The position numbers and the translations under genes are program-made. The notes beneath the pieces are model-generated. The model worked only from the letters and a program-made list of their open reading frames with translations. It ran no database searches and was not told the DNA's origin. Of a stretch of DNA of 64,000 nt, positions 45,247 through 56,994 are shown piece by piece (within the stretch, counting starts at the first letter, position 1; every line of letters starts with the position of its first letter). This stretch comes from Coniosporium tulheliwenetii (Eukaryota > Ascomycota > Dothideomycetes): contig JAPDRP010000004.1 of assembly GCA_030247845.1 (NCBI GenBank), forward strand, positions 1,116,001 through 1,180,000, given 5' to 3'.

Positions 45247-46194
45247 ATGGTTGTAACGCGATCACAGACCAAAGTCCGCGATGTAGTCAACCCATCCTCC
45301 TCCAAACCCATCCGCAAAGCCCGCAAGAGCCGTAAAGATGTCTCCAGTAAAATCATCACAGTCTCTACAAAACTCACGAAGACCAAGATCAAGACCAAAA
45401 AATCCACCCTAGAACCCGAATTATCCACCCTCATCCCACCCCGTCCACCCACCCGCCCCGCCTCTTCCACCTCCTACGGCCTCATCCAAGACCACCTCGC
45501 CAGCATCGCCACCACCCCCCAGCAATGCATCTACACCGTCCTAATCCAATGCATCCTCTGGAACCAGACTTCCGGCCGACAAGCCCGCCCCGTGCTCTCC
45601 GCGCTCCTCACCCTATACCCGGACGCAGCAGCCCTGGCCCAAGCTGATCTAGGTGCCCTGACCACCATGCTGCAGCCCCTGGGCCTGCACAACATCCGCG
45701 CCGCGCGGCTCCTCGCCTTCGCCAAAGCCTGGCTCGCGGCCCCGCCGTGCGCAGAGCGGCGATATCGGAAACTGCACTACCCGCTCAAGGGGAGCGGGAC
45801 AGATATCAAGGCATCCGAGGTCCTGGGGTTAGAGGATGAGAGGGAGGGATGGGAGGTGGCGCATTTGCCGGGGGTGGGGGCTTATGCGTTGGATAGCTTT
45901 CGGTTGGTTTGTCGGGACTGGTTGAGGGGTGTGGGGAGGGAGGGATGGGAAAGAGAGGGAGAAGGGGAAGGGAAGAGGGTAGATGGGGAGGGGAGAAAGG
46001 TGGAGCCGGAGTGGATGAGGATTGAGGGGGATAAGGGGAGGGTTGTGCCGCTGGATAAGGATTTGAGGAAGGCGTTGGTGTGGAGGTGGGGGAGGGAGGG
46101 GTGGGTGTGGGATCCGGTTACGGGGAGGAAGAGGAGGATGAATGGTAGGGAAGGGGAGGTTTCGGAGGCCGCCGAAGAGATCTTAGATAAGTAG
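45247..46194 (+). CDS. HhH-GPD DNA glycosylase, MBD4-like
   Basis: Predicted base-excision repair glycosylase, probably acting on T or U mispaired with G, in the nucleus. Single exon, 315 residues. A basic Lys/Ser/Thr-rich N-terminus (about 1-70) may serve as nuclear signal and DNA contact. The glycosylase fold follows: LIQDHLA, LIQCILWNQTSGRQARPVL (the MBD4-type N-[RQ]-T-x-x pattern), PLGLHNIRAARLLAF, and the helix-hairpin-helix HLPGVGAYALDSFRLVC, where Asp is the catalytic residue of MBD4 proteins. The C-terminal third carries a Gly/Glu/Arg-rich insertion. Codons end almost only in C to about 45720 and are G-rich from about 45790 to the stop. No methyl-binding domain is present, as usual in fungi. 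Confidence 0.87.
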   Translation: MVVTRSQTKVRDVVNPSSSKPIRKARKSRKDVSSKIITVSTKLTKTKIKTKKSTLEPELSTLIPPRPPTRPASSTSYGLIQDHLASIATTPQQCIYTVLIQCILWNQTSGRQARPVLSALLTLYPDAAALAQADLGALTTMLQPLGLHNIRAARLLAFAKAWLAAPPCAERRYRKLHYPLKGSGTDIKASEVLGLEDEREGWEVAHLPGVGAYALDSFRLVCRDWLRGVGREGWEREGEGEGKRVDGEGRKVEPEWMRIEGDKGRVVPLDKDLRKALVWRWGREGWVWDPVTGRKRRMNGREGEVSEAAEEILDK

Positions 46195-46227
46195 TCCAGG
46201 ATAGCATTATTAGGTGGTCTTGTATTC
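46195..46227. other. 33-bp gap between convergent stop codons
   Basis: Only 33 bp separate the stop codons of the glycosylase gene and the TMEM19-like gene, so their 3' UTRs must overlap as antisense RNA. Confidence 0.6.
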
Positions 46228-47506
46228 TTAGGACAATATACTGCTGAGCGGCAGACCCCACATCACACACGCTCCCGCCATAGCACCCACACTCACTAAC
46301 GCCGCCATAGCGAAGTTGACCCCATTGTTACTCAACACATCCCTCCCAACCACCACCCTTCTACTCTCATGCCCCTCATCCCCCTCCACCCCCGCCCCAG
46401 CCACAATCCCCCCGCCCTCTCCGCCGTCCTCGCCCTCACCGCCGGATCCTTCTCCACAGCCGACGTCTTCGCAACAGCGCCCGCCCCCTCCGACCTACTC
46501 GACACCTTCGCCCTCACCTTCGCCCTCTGCTTCATGTGGAACGAGCCCTGGCTATGCACCGGGACCTTCCCGCCCCGGCCCCCTCAATCACCTTCCCCGT
46601 CCTCACATCCAGCACACTAGCCTGCAGTGTCGCGCCCAGCAGACTATCCACCAGCGTCCCCGCCAACCCGACCGCCGTCATAGCCGCTACAAACCCCGCC
46701 TTAGCTTTGAGGTCCCAGCCCGCGTCCGCGGAGACGCCGGCCTCGAAGAGCTTGGTGCGGGAGTAGGATGACGCGCAGAGGGAGGAGTGTCGCGGCCGTG
46801 AGGGCGATGATGAAGGCGCCTGCCATGCCGGCAAGGAGCCCGGTGGCTGTGACGCCGCCGTTCGTGCCGGGGGGACGGGCCGCCAGGGCGCGGTGATGAG
46901 GCGGGGTGGGTAGGGGAGAGGATGCCGAGTTCGGAGGAGAAGGTATCGGCTGCTACGGCTGCGTAGTTGCTGTGCCCCCATTCATAGCAATCAGTATGTG
47001 GTTGCGGTTCGATGAACGCGGGAGATGGTTGCCTAGGCTGGCTTACGCGACGATCCCGACGACCAGCACGGAGCCCCCCATGGCCAGCATGGTTCGCTGT
47101 TGTTGTCCTCATGGTGTAGCTGCCATGCGTGGAGGAGTATGAGGATCGAGGCCACGAGCGAGTTCGCGAGGACCTGGATGTGGTTGCGGGGGCCTTCACC
47201 GCCTGGGGAGCCGGTCGAGGAGTGAGTTAGGCGGGCTTTGGCTTCGTGTTTAACCTGGTGGGTGTCAGTGCTCTACCCGATTGCTGGTATCGAGGTAGGG
47301 GAGCTAGATAGGTAGTATACCTTCGTGACAGCTGTGCCGGCGAGAAAGAACACGCACAGGAGCGCGAAGAACACGCTCCATGGATGGACTGCATGGGCTG
47401 CGGCGGTAGCGACTGCAACGAGGATGCCAGGGAAAGTCAGAGAGTTGCGCGAATAGGCGCGGTAGACTAGGGCGAGAGTCGCGGGGACGGCTATTATGGC
47501 CTTCAT
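46228..47506 (-). CDS. TMEM19 / DUF92 integral membrane protein, many frame breaks
   Basis: Multi-pass membrane protein of the DUF92 family. ATG 47506 starts MKAIIAVPATLALVYRAYS, then TM helices (HPWSVFFALLCVFFLAG). Introns 47255-47320 and 46970-47046 keep the splice rules. Family blocks appear in turn in different frames: LANSLVASILILLHAWQ, LAMGGSVLVVGIVA, NYAAVAADTFSSELGILS, RLITAPWRPVPP, GTNGGVTATGLLAGMAGAFI, GTLVDSLLGATLQASV, SFHMKQRAK, and HESRRVVVGRDVLSNNGVNFAM before the stop at 46228. At least six one-base additions, mostly in C or G runs, are needed to join them. Each block is well kept and in the right order, so assembly under-calling in GC-rich homopolymers is the first explanation; a young pseudogene is the second. 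Confidence 0.8.
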
Positions 47507-48021
47507 GGCGGAGGTCTAGACAGGTTTCCAAACTCCTTGCCTTGTGGGTGAGAGGGTGTTGCGTCAGCGGGGAGGGTGCCGCTTGGCGGCGGAAGGGTTT
47601 CCGCCGGCAACCGTGTGCTTATTGTAGGTAGTGATAGATTTGAATCTCCAAAGGTCTTCGCGATCGGTAAGCCCAGTTTTGACTACAGAGTATTTAATGG
47701 AACACATGAAGCACTTCCGGTGCTATCAATGCTGAACGCCGGCTAAGTCGCCCACAACGGAGGCCCCCTAATCCCTTCTACGCCTTGCAATGCTATACAT
47801 AACCCTTTCAAACGATAGACGCGCTCAATCCCAGCCACATAGCTTCCTCTCCAACGCCATCTCCTCAAGGCTTCCTCTACGAAGCCGCCGCGACACCTTC
47901 ATTCTCCTCTGACTCCCACCTCCTCAAAACAGCCGGCAGCCAACCCAGCCGTCCACTCGGGATATAGACGTCCAAAAGAGGCGGCGCTTCCTCTGCATCA
48001 TCTTGCTCCTCGTCAGCTTAC
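47507..48021. other. Intergenic region
   Basis: 515 bp between the TMEM19-like start and the UBL3-like stop (same strand). It probably holds the TMEM19-like promoter. Confidence 0.4.
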
Positions 48022-48874
48022 TCAGAGAATGACACACCTACACCCCGCCGTCCGCTCGTCATCACCTCTGTCGCTCCTCGTCCGGGAGCCCTTTTGCGCT
48101 TTGGAGGCATGGGCATCTTCGTCGTCGGCGAGCTCGGGAGGTTTGACGGTCATGTGAACGACGTTTGGAGAACTTGGGTTGAAGCGGCAGTCTGGGGGTC
48201 TTGTTAGTGTACGATATCCTGGAGCACTGGGTCAACTGGGGTGGGGGCCGGTTTACCTTTTAGATATGCGTTGTCCTCCAAATACCGTCCAAAGTGAATG
48301 AGCCTGATCGCATTCGGAGAGCTCGGTCGCGGTTCCCATTCTTCCCGCCAATCCCGCAAGATAAGCTCCTTAAGCTGATACACGCTCACATTGAATGGAT
48401 CCATCCCCTCAACCTCAACTCCTCTTTTCCTGAGGTACTTCGCATCCACCCGGTACGGATGTTTCGTGCCCGCCGTGACCAGCAGCGTGATGATGACGGC
48501 AGGACCGCCTGAGGGGTCCGCGGCGGGGGTGGGCGTATCGGTGGAGGGGCCTATCGCTTCTGTTTCGGCGCGGGGGCGGCGTGGGGTCGGGATGTGGGAG
48601 ATGCGGGCGCGGGCGCGGGTGCTGTGTCGGCTGGTGGTGGCGCTGGTGCAGGTTGGTGATCTGTTGAAGGCGCTGGGGGTTGTTGCTCACTCGGCGCGGC
48701 AGGAGTGGCGGATGTGGTGGGCGGTAGGGAGGAGGTTGTGGCGGGCTCGGTGGAGGATGGCTGATGTGGTGATAGGGTGTTCAGTTCGACGGATGTTGTG
48801 GGCTCGTCGGACGTCGCCCGTTCAGCTATCTGCTGAGCCGGCGCTGAAAGCGATGCGCTCGCTGGGGCCGCCAT
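48022..48874 (-). CDS. Membrane-anchored ubiquitin-fold protein (UBL3/MUB-like) with CaaX end, one frame break
   Basis: Ubiquitin-like protein of the Rad60-SLD_2/UBL3 type. The first exon (48874-48257) encodes a long Pro/Ala/Thr-rich disordered N-terminus, then the ubiquitin fold: AVIITLLVTAGTKHPYRV, DPFNVSVYQLKELILRDW and RLIHFGRYLEDNAYLK. A 65-nt intron (48192-48256) leads to DCRFNPSSPNVVHMTV, a charged linker and the C-terminus GCRCVIL. CVIL is a CaaX box whose final Leu favours geranylgeranylation; animal and plant UBL3/MUB proteins also end in a prenylated CaaX. One base is missing at the run 48572-48576 (C5 on the coding strand, where C6 is needed). About 262 residues. The prenyl anchor predicts a membrane location, possibly acting with an E2 enzyme. 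Confidence 0.85.
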
Positions 48875-49661
48875 TCTTGGATGTGGGCGTTGAGTGAAAG
48901 ATAGGGGAGGAGATATGAGCGGTAGAAAGGATGGGATGATGATGCAAGCAATTGATTTTGAGTGCAGCGAGCGACAGTCGTAAGACGATTGCACTCAGAC
49001 TTGGTGGGTGGTAAAGATACAGGCCAGATTTGCTAGTCGTATGCGTAAAGCGGATGTGATCAATGGGTGAGAGTCAGGGTGTGGGTGAGTGAGCGCGGTG
49101 TGAGACGTGCAGCGACACTAAGGTTGGCAGCCGCGGGCCTAGCCCAGCCGGAAGCTGCCACTGGACCGGGTGTCTCCACAAATGTCACGCCGCTTGGCGA
49201 TCAAACAGTCCAGAGCGGAAGGCTTGTCTTACCGGGTCTACCGCTACAGAAGGAGCAGTCCTGATAGTCGACTAGTAGATCAAAGTAAAGCACAAACTAG
49301 CTTCGGTGACACTTCCGGGACACGTCTGATGCAAGAGAATCCTGTATACAGACTACACTGGTTGGATCATCCTGAAGTAACAGAAGTAGAGAGGAGATGG
49401 TATCATAGGGTAATGTACAGCTCCCGAACACCTCCACGACATATGCCCACAGACGCCATACCCTATGCTGGTTCCCAGATCTCAACAACGCCGTCGTCCA
49501 AAGCACCTCAGCTGATGCGGAGTGCCGCTATTTCCTTTTCAAAACGCCAGCGCCAAGGGGCTCTCATACCAGCCCCAGCGCTCTGAACCAAAGTCTTACA
49601 CAGCACCGACAGACATGACAGTAATATGTACAGAGAAGTGAAGAGATCGAGTTGAGAGTGC
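48875..49661. other. Intergenic region
   Basis: About 790 bp between the UBL3-like start and the PPR stop. Nothing recognised; it includes the UBL3-like promoter. Confidence 0.4.
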
Positions 49662-52600
49662 TTACGCTCCAACTTCAGCGGCCGCCCCTCCACCGTGGCG
49701 ACCGCCTCCCACCAACTCCAAAATCTTTCCCGCAACAGCAGCTGGATACCCCCTCTTCAGCCCCTCATTCACCACCCTCACCGCCCCCTCACGGTCCTCA
49801 ACCGCCAAAAACGCCCTCGTCATCGCCTCGTAAGTGCTCGGCTCCCTCTTCTCCGTAGCAAGCTTCTCATACACCTTTTCCGCCTTCTCAATCTCGCCCG
49901 CGACCGCCCAGCCATGGATAAGCGCGTTGGCAATATACGGCGTCACGTCCACGCCGCGGGCCTTCATATCCGCGAGCACCGCCTCGGTCCCCTCGATCTC
50001 GTGGTTCGCGACCATCGACTCGAAAAGCGCCTGGTAGAGGCAGGCCTGTGGCCTGATGGCGGTATCGGCTAGCACGGCGTCGAAGAGGCTCCGCGCGCCG
50101 GCCATGTCGTGCTGCACGCAGCCCTTGGCGTGGATGAGCGAGGCGTAGTGCACCGCCTCTGGCTGGCCGCCGGTCTGTCGAATCTGGTCCAGGACTGCTT
50201 CAGCGGCGGGCATGTCGATGGGGTCGAGGGTGGCGTAGGTGTCGATGAGGAGTTTGTATGTATGTGCCGTCGGCTCGACGTTCCGAGCGCGCATGCGGTT
50301 GTAGTAGTCGAGGACCTTGCTGCGGTCGCGCTTGGTGGCGAGGAAGAATTGCATCAGGGAGTGGTAGGGCGCGGGGCGGGGTTTGTAGTTGGGCATGCTC
50401 TCCATCTCCTCGAAGAGCTCTTCCGCGAACTTCTCGTCGCTGACGCGGCATAGCGCGTTGACGATGGTGCCGTAGGTGACACTGGTCGGTCGGATCCCGT
50501 GGTTGCGCATCTCGGCGAAGTAGAAGAGGCAGTCGTCGATGCGACGCGCTTTGCCCAGCTTGCCGATGAGCGCGTTGTAGAGGAAAGATGACGGCTCGAC
50601 GCCTTCGGACTTCGCGCGGAGGAAGATCTTTACCGCCTCGGTGGCTTCGTCGAAGGTCTTGGTGGATTCCTTGAGTGTGGTGATGTAGAGCCCGAAAGTG
50701 TTTGCCGAGGGAGCTGCGCCCATATCGAGCAGATCTTGGTGATACTGGGCAGCTAGCTGACGCTGACCGGTTGTCAGGCATGCAGCAACCATGGCATCCA
50801 GGATGGTGACCCAGCCATATCGCACGATGCGGTATTGAGGGAGAAGAGGAACATCCTGTCTGGCCAGCGCTAGGATGTCTCGAGCGAGGTTGAGGCGGTT
50901 CTCCTTTGCTGCAGCGGTGATGAGCTTCGCATACGCAAAGAAGCGCGGGTGCCTGCCAGCCCGGCGCATGTTCTTGAACTTGCTGAGCGCCTCGTTCAAG
51001 TGGGAGGATGAGCGTCCATGCGTCTTCTCAAGAAGGTCGGTGATGGCTACGGATCCCTTGTTGTCGGTCGTTGCAGCGTATGGATCAAACGCGTCCTCTA
51101 CAGCAGCGCTTTGATGCATCGGAGCAGGATAAGAGAATGCTGGATATGGCGAAGGCGTGTAGGCGGGTAGGGATGCCGGGTAGTAGAAGTGTTGCCATCG
51201 TTGAGCAAGGTCAGCTCGGTCGAGCCTTATCAGAACCTTCTCTATCAAGGTCGCTGTCCGTTTTTCAGGAGTCATGCCGCTGCCGATGATTACGTCGAGC
51301 AGGTGGGCAAAGCGGGCCTCGTGCGCAACGTCCATGTTTGACGCATTGATGATCATGCCAGCTTGTACCTGCATCAGCAGGGTGAGGTCCTTCCAGCCAA
51401 GCTCAGCGATGCCCTCCGGGCCAAGACCCGCAAGCAGGTGATTAGCAACTGGAAGGACAAGACCGCCATTCTCAACCATAGTCCACATCAGCTCCATGCT
51501 GGCCTTTGCAGGAAGCATGATGTTTCTTTTAGACATGAACTGGCCAACAACCTCGATGGCCTCGTCAATTTGCTCGACGACTTCCAGCTTGGCTTGGTTT
51601 GAGGTTGCCTGAGCATCACGAATGCGAGTGAACATCTGGCGACTGCGTCGCAAGCCGTTTCTGGACGGCCGCTGCCGATCAAGGCAACAGCGTGCATGAC
51701 TGTCGCCTCGATGAATTGAGGCTTGATGCTGGAAGTCTCCAAGGTAAACCAGAAGGGTTCCGCGGCCTCAATGTTGCCGTTGCGGATATGCATGGCGCCC
51801 ATAGCCATGGCGGGCACAGACAAATCAATGCCTTCACCCAGCGAGCTGAAAGCTGTGGTCGCTACCTCAATGCTGTTCTTGTCGGCAGCCTTCACACAGA
51901 TGGCCGCCATGGCGACGTTGCGCGCATTGAGGCTCAGCTTCTCGCTGACATGGCTTAATGCATCCGCAAAGGCACCGTTTCTAAGCCAGGCCGGAATGAA
52001 TGCCCTCAAGCCTATGGAATCCCGCAGTGTGACAAGCTGACTAGATTCCGGTAGCTCGCTCTCAATTTTGCCGAGGAACTTGTGAGCACCTTCCGGTCTT
52101 TCACAGACCAGGTATGCTTTTATGAGTGCCGCATACACATGGTTGTCCTTCCGAGTCATGGAGATCTCTCCCTTGTCGTTCGCGATAGCCATGGCCTTGT
52201 ATTCGTCATAGCACTCCACAGCGCTTCGCAAATCTCCAGAGGTTCCGAACGCGTGGATCATCGGTACGAACAGATCGGCGCATGGCAGGATGTTCTTCGC
52301 TTCCATGTGCTCGTAGATACGTACCATATCCTCAAGGCGGCCAGTCTCCGCGCAAGCAGCCACCAGAACACGGTAGGTCTTCTCAGCGAACGCACGGTCC
52401 CGATCGATAGCCAAGGCAGTATCGTACAGCTTTACGGCGATGCTGAGCGAGTCGTCTTCGGAGAGGATGTCGGACTCAGTCTTGTTCGACTGCAGCATGA
52501 ACTTTCCCTCCTCTTCCATGCCCCCGTACCTAAGACGCTTCTCCTCCAGGACCTGCTTCATCCCCACTACATCCAGAGTTCGTGCGGAGAGGAGCTCGAT

Positions 52601-53539
52601 CAGGATGGCGTAAGTAGTACTGTCCGGAAGGACTCGACGATGAAGCATGTCCGAGTAGATGTCCAACGCCTTGGGCACAACCTGGTGCTTCGACCTTGGA
52701 AGGCGAATGGCAGCAGCAAGGAGTGCATGATACGCTGTGGCGGTAGGCTTGATGTTCTCCAGAAGCATTGCCTCGAAGACCGCAGGAATTTCGGCATAGT
52801 GCTGGCTTTCCGCGAGCCTATTAAGCTGCTCCGCGTATGTGTCCGCTGCCGAAACCGATGTTGCCGGGGTGATGTCGCTCAGGACGAAGGACTCGACGGA
52901 TGCCTCTAATGATGACGTGGGAGACCGCAATCCATCTTCGACCGACACAGAAGCGCCCCCTTCGAATGCGATAGTTCGAGCCTGCGCCTCATCTTTGATT
53001 GTTTCCTCAGCGGCGGATTCGTTCGGCCTGGTAGATGCAGCAGCCTCGTCCGGCTCATCAATGACAATTCTCTTGTGGTCGTCGACTGCGCTCGTGCTGT
53101 AAGCGCGACTAAGGTTGCCTCTGGCCGGAGCCAGCTCCGCATCCTCCTCCACGGCGACATCTTCGTGGAGTCTAACCTTCGCCTTGCCATCGGTATTCGG
53201 GGGCGTAGCCTTCCACTCTATGCTCTTTCTGAACTGGAATTGTTGCCACTCCTTATCCTCTAGGCGCGCATGCTTCTGCCATGCGGCGTAGTACGCAGCT
53301 AAACCATCGTGATGATCGGCTTGACCAGGCTTCGAGCTGGTGCTCGATTGGCCGTGGGCGGTGGAGAAATGTGTTTGCGGTTGTTGCGACTGAGATTTCG
53401 AGAAACGACTGTAGGCGCCGAAGGAGTGGTTTTGGGAGGCGTAGGAGGATTGGGAGGCGGCAACAACGGACTGGGCGTAACCGTGGGTGAAGGTCTTTGC
53501 AAGACTCTGGCGCGCGAGGTTGAGGGTCTTATATAGCAT
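49662..53539 (-). CDS. Large mitochondrial PPR protein, one frame break
   Basis: Probable organelle RNA-binding protein for mitochondrial gene expression. ATG 53539 starts MLYKTLNLARQSLAKTFTHG, a strong import leader, followed by an Asp/Glu-poor linker and a GLAAYYAAWQKHARLEDKEW segment common in fungal PPR proteins. Many 35-residue repeats follow (PTATAYHALLAAAIRLP, DSTTYAILIELLSAR, PSANTFGLYITTLKE, PTSVTYGTIVNALCRV, PTAHTYKLLIDTYAT). About 1292 residues, no intron. The frame changes once near 51654-51660, where one added A on the coding strand (AAA to AAAA) gives ..GRPENGLRRSRQMF.. and continues the repeats. Treating the downstream half as a separate gene would cut a repeat in two. Target RNA unknown. 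Confidence 0.82.
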
Positions 53540-54535
53540 TTAGCTGTTCGATGAACCCCTCGGGTAAGAAGGGCGAGACTGACACATCAGACGTTAGCGA
53601 GTTATATCTCCATCTGGTGGTACATGGCGCATTGAAGACAGCCACACCCCACCAGGGCGTTAGATGGCGCTATATACAGTGCGGAGAGGATGGCCGCGAG
53701 GAGCTTACTGGAATTTTTAGATGAGATAGACACTGCAGGTTCATTTGACGACACGTAGCCGCCAAAGAACGCGCTGTAGAAGGGTATTGGGATGGATATC
53801 TGACGAGTCGAAGCTCTCTATATGCTGCAACTTCAACTAGTACGAACACAACACAATCGCGCTAGGATGAAATGAAGATGGAAGTAAGAACGAAGGCGAA
53901 AGCTGGCCTGAAGAGTCAGGACAAGCTCCCCATATGCAAGTGATAGCGATGGTGGTGACGAGTACGAAAGCTCTCGAAGGGCGCGGCCAGAAGTGCTGCG
54001 CCCGAGTCGCGCTCCGGCCAGTTTTCTTGTCGGCCATGCAAATCGCCGACGCGCTAAGCGACAAGTGGCTGCACGGTCAGAGCAGCGCCGGCCAGTTTTC
54101 GAGGCCATGCCTCGTGCCTTCGAAACTCGCAGCCGTCAGTGGAAGATCGCATTTATCAGCTCCTGCACGCAGTCATCTGCCAGCGCGAATCCTTCACGGT
54201 CAACCCGATTGCTGACGGCCGTTCTCGAAAGGACGAGAGAGCGAGATTCTGCACCCCAGCCTCCCCGCAAATCGTCTCCTGCTCCGCGGACCCTCCCCTG
54301 GCCGTGAGACGTGGCTGCTGTCCACCCGTGTCCAATTGAACATCAGCCCTGTGGAGAGGCTTGTGACCACGCAGAACGCCCTGAACTGCTTTCCCAGGCA
54401 CCGCCGGAAGAGCGCGGGACTGTTTGTGGGGTTCGCAGCTGTTACCGCTTTGGGAGTGGGGGCTATTAATTCATTCGCATCCGAACCTCCCGTCGTACGA
54501 AGATCCCTAAGGGAATTGTTGTAGTTAGATGTGCA
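53540..54535. promoter_or_regulatory. Divergent intergenic region between PPR and ERG8 genes
   Basis: About 1 kb containing both promoters. A frame ending at 54524 includes a hydrophobic stretch (SAGLFVGFAAVTALGVGA) but lacks an ATG, so it was not called as a gene. Confidence 0.4.
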
Positions 54536-56206
54536 ATGGCTCTACCATCCAAAGCTGTCTCCGCGCCTGGGAAAGTACTCCTAGCAGGCGGGTATCTCGT
54601 ACTTGACCGTGAATATACCGGGCTGGTCTTTGGCCTTGACGCTCGAATACACGTGCATATCCAGCCACTGCATACTAGCTCGGGCGTCACCCTTTCCGAG
54701 ATCATCGTCAGGTCTCCCCAGTTCAAGTATGCGATTTGGGAATATGGATACAGGTGGACGGGCCCGGATGGCGGCATGCAAGTCACGCATTTGAGAGTGT
54801 AAGTAGCCTGCAGCTTTGGTCTCAAGAAGCAGTTCAATTTTGTCACTGCCTGTCCTGCACGATTGGACACCAATGGGTTGAAAGAAGATGACATCGGAGG
54901 AGACAACAAAATGATTTGTAGGCGTGCTTGTGCTCGTGTAGCGGAAGCCTCAGTCGAGGTGAGCAGTCTCAGTCTCCATAAGATCTCTTCGATTGCACTC
55001 TCTCCACGATGTCAGAGTCAAATATTCTCACAGGGGCTTGACTTTCACATAGTTACTCTGCATACCTCTTGCTCATTCGTGAGGAACGCATATAGTTCCG
55101 CCCTGCAAAAGCTCCAATCGAACCCTTTCGTCGAAACAGCACTCAGTTACGCCCTTTCGTACATTTCCACTGTCGCCGGTCCCGCCATAAACCCCGCCTC
55201 GATCACGATACTAGCAGACAACGACTACTACTCGCAGACAGCTGCCAACGGCAAGTCTTCATCAGACCGATTCCAGAACTTCGGAGTGCCCCTGTCGGAA
55301 GCACACAAGACTGGCCTAGGCTCGTCTGCGGCGCTCGTAACAGCATTCACTGCGGCCCTTCTGGTTCATTACCTGCCTGAAAAACAGTTCTCGCTCTCAA
55401 CCGACGTTGGGAGGTCCAGGCTGCACAACCTAGCGCAAGCCGCCCACTGCGCCGCGCAAGGCAAGGTCGGCTCAGGCTTCGACGTGGCATCTGCTGTTTA
55501 CGGGTCCTGCCGCTACCGGAGGTTTTCACCTTCGCTGCTGGAGTCTCATGGAGAACCGGGCTCCTCAGGCTTCGCAGCAAAGCTTAAATCACTGGTCGAA
55601 GAATCGGATCCATCCACCACGTGGGACACCGAAATAGTCAAATCAGCGGTAAAGGTGCCGAGTGGATTACGGCTGGTCATGTGTGACGTGGACTGCGGCT
55701 CCAAGACGCCAGGCATGGTCACGAGGCTGCTGGCCTGGCGGAAAGAGAAGCCAGAAGAGGCGGACAGGATCTGGAAGCAGCTACAAGAGAAGAATGAAGG
55801 CCTCGCGGCTGAGCTGGTGAGGCTTGCGGAGAACAAATCACATGACTACCAACAGTTGCGTGAATGCATCACGGGCATTCGTTCCCTGACTCGGGAGATG
55901 TCAAAGTGCTCTGGTGTCCCCGTCGAGCCGGAGTCTCAGACCAGGCTTCTGGACGCTTGCTCATCAGTGCCGGGAGTTGTAGGTGGAGTGGTACCTGGGG
56001 CTGGCGGCTTTGACGCTGTGGCACTCTTGATCGAAGATAAGGAGGAAGTCATCTCTGAGCTCAGTGGGTTGTTGGAGAGATGGGATCACGATGAGCAGGA
56101 AGGATCAGAAGCGAGGGTTGGAAGGGTCCGCCTGCTACACGTTCGGGAAGATATGGAAGGAGTGCGTGCTGAAGATCCGGCAGGATATGAAGGCTGGTTG
56201 CAGTAA
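54536..56206 (+). CDS. ERG8: Phosphomevalonate kinase
   Basis: GHMP kinase that phosphorylates mevalonate-5-phosphate to the diphosphate in the isoprenoid/ergosterol pathway. Exon 1 54536-54798 begins MALPSKAVSAPGKVLLAGGYLVLD (the family N-terminus), then GLDARIHVHI and SPQFKYAIWEY. Exon 2 55096-56206 continues SNPFVETALSYALSYI, the ATP loop HKTGLGSSAALVTA, HNLAQAAHCAAQGKVGSGFD and VVPGAGGFDAVALLI. The join is phase 2 and gives 457 residues, like yeast Erg8. The intron is 297 nt, much longer than its neighbours; a cryptic exon inside it cannot be excluded. No frame breaks. Confidence 0.92.
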
Positions 56207-56994
56207 TTGCCCTGTGTAACCCCGTAGGTACTACATGTCATCTACTACACACTCCTTGGCTCTCACGCAATTCTCCTCTACCTGTGGCCGAGTGAAAGGA
56301 CCTCATCAACAGTGCGGCCAGAGTGAAACGCCACGCATGTGATGGTCAGGAACGTGCAATGAACGCCAATCCTACTTTCTCCCGTCTTTCCTTCTCTTCA
56401 CTATGAGTCAACTATCCGCATCCGGGTAAGTGCTATCGAGCTGTGAGTGACATACGTCTGACATCGTCACGCCTCATTTCCCAGATAACGGCAATCAGCG
56501 ATGGCTTCACGCTGGTCTGCAGCCCTTAAGTAGCGGCTCTTCTCCTCCTTCCCGCCCTCACTCTTTCTTTGGCCACGTTCGGCCTGACTCGCTCTCGGAG
56601 CTCTTCTGGCTCTCTTCTACTTCGCTTGCTCGTTGTTGCTTGTACGGGACGCATTCGACGTCTCTCTTCTCTTGACGCGTCCCTCGTTCGACGCAGCTTG
56701 AAGAACCGCCTTTTCACTTTGCGCGTGCGTCAGTCATCTAGCTACCAGAACTCTACTCTGGTGGATTGTCTGGCATAGTGAGCTTCCACCCCGATTCGCT
56801 CTATTCAAGTAGCCAGTCTTTCACTGAAGGTCGCCCTAACAACGCGTCAGAGCGCGACCACCGTGAGATCCTCGGCATTCCACGCTTCCGCTCTTTGCTT
56901 GCTCTTTCAATTCTCTTTCTTCAATGTAGGTTGACTTGCCGACGCGTCGGATCGCGTTACTGTCTCTGTTCGTCCTAACTTCAACGTCAACCAG
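56207..56994. other. Intergenic region
   Basis: About 790 bp with pyrimidine-rich stretches near 56540-56760, probably the promoter and 5' UTR of the F-box-like gene. No gene recognised. Confidence 0.4.

Noticed and set aside
49662..51653. Downstream half of the large PPR gene as a separate gene
   Set aside because: There is no ATG context or promoter, it would split a PPR repeat, and a one-base change joins both halves.
54336..54524. Short frame with a hydrophobic segment upstream of ERG8
   Set aside because: It lacks an ATG, has no family resemblance and lies in the promoter region.
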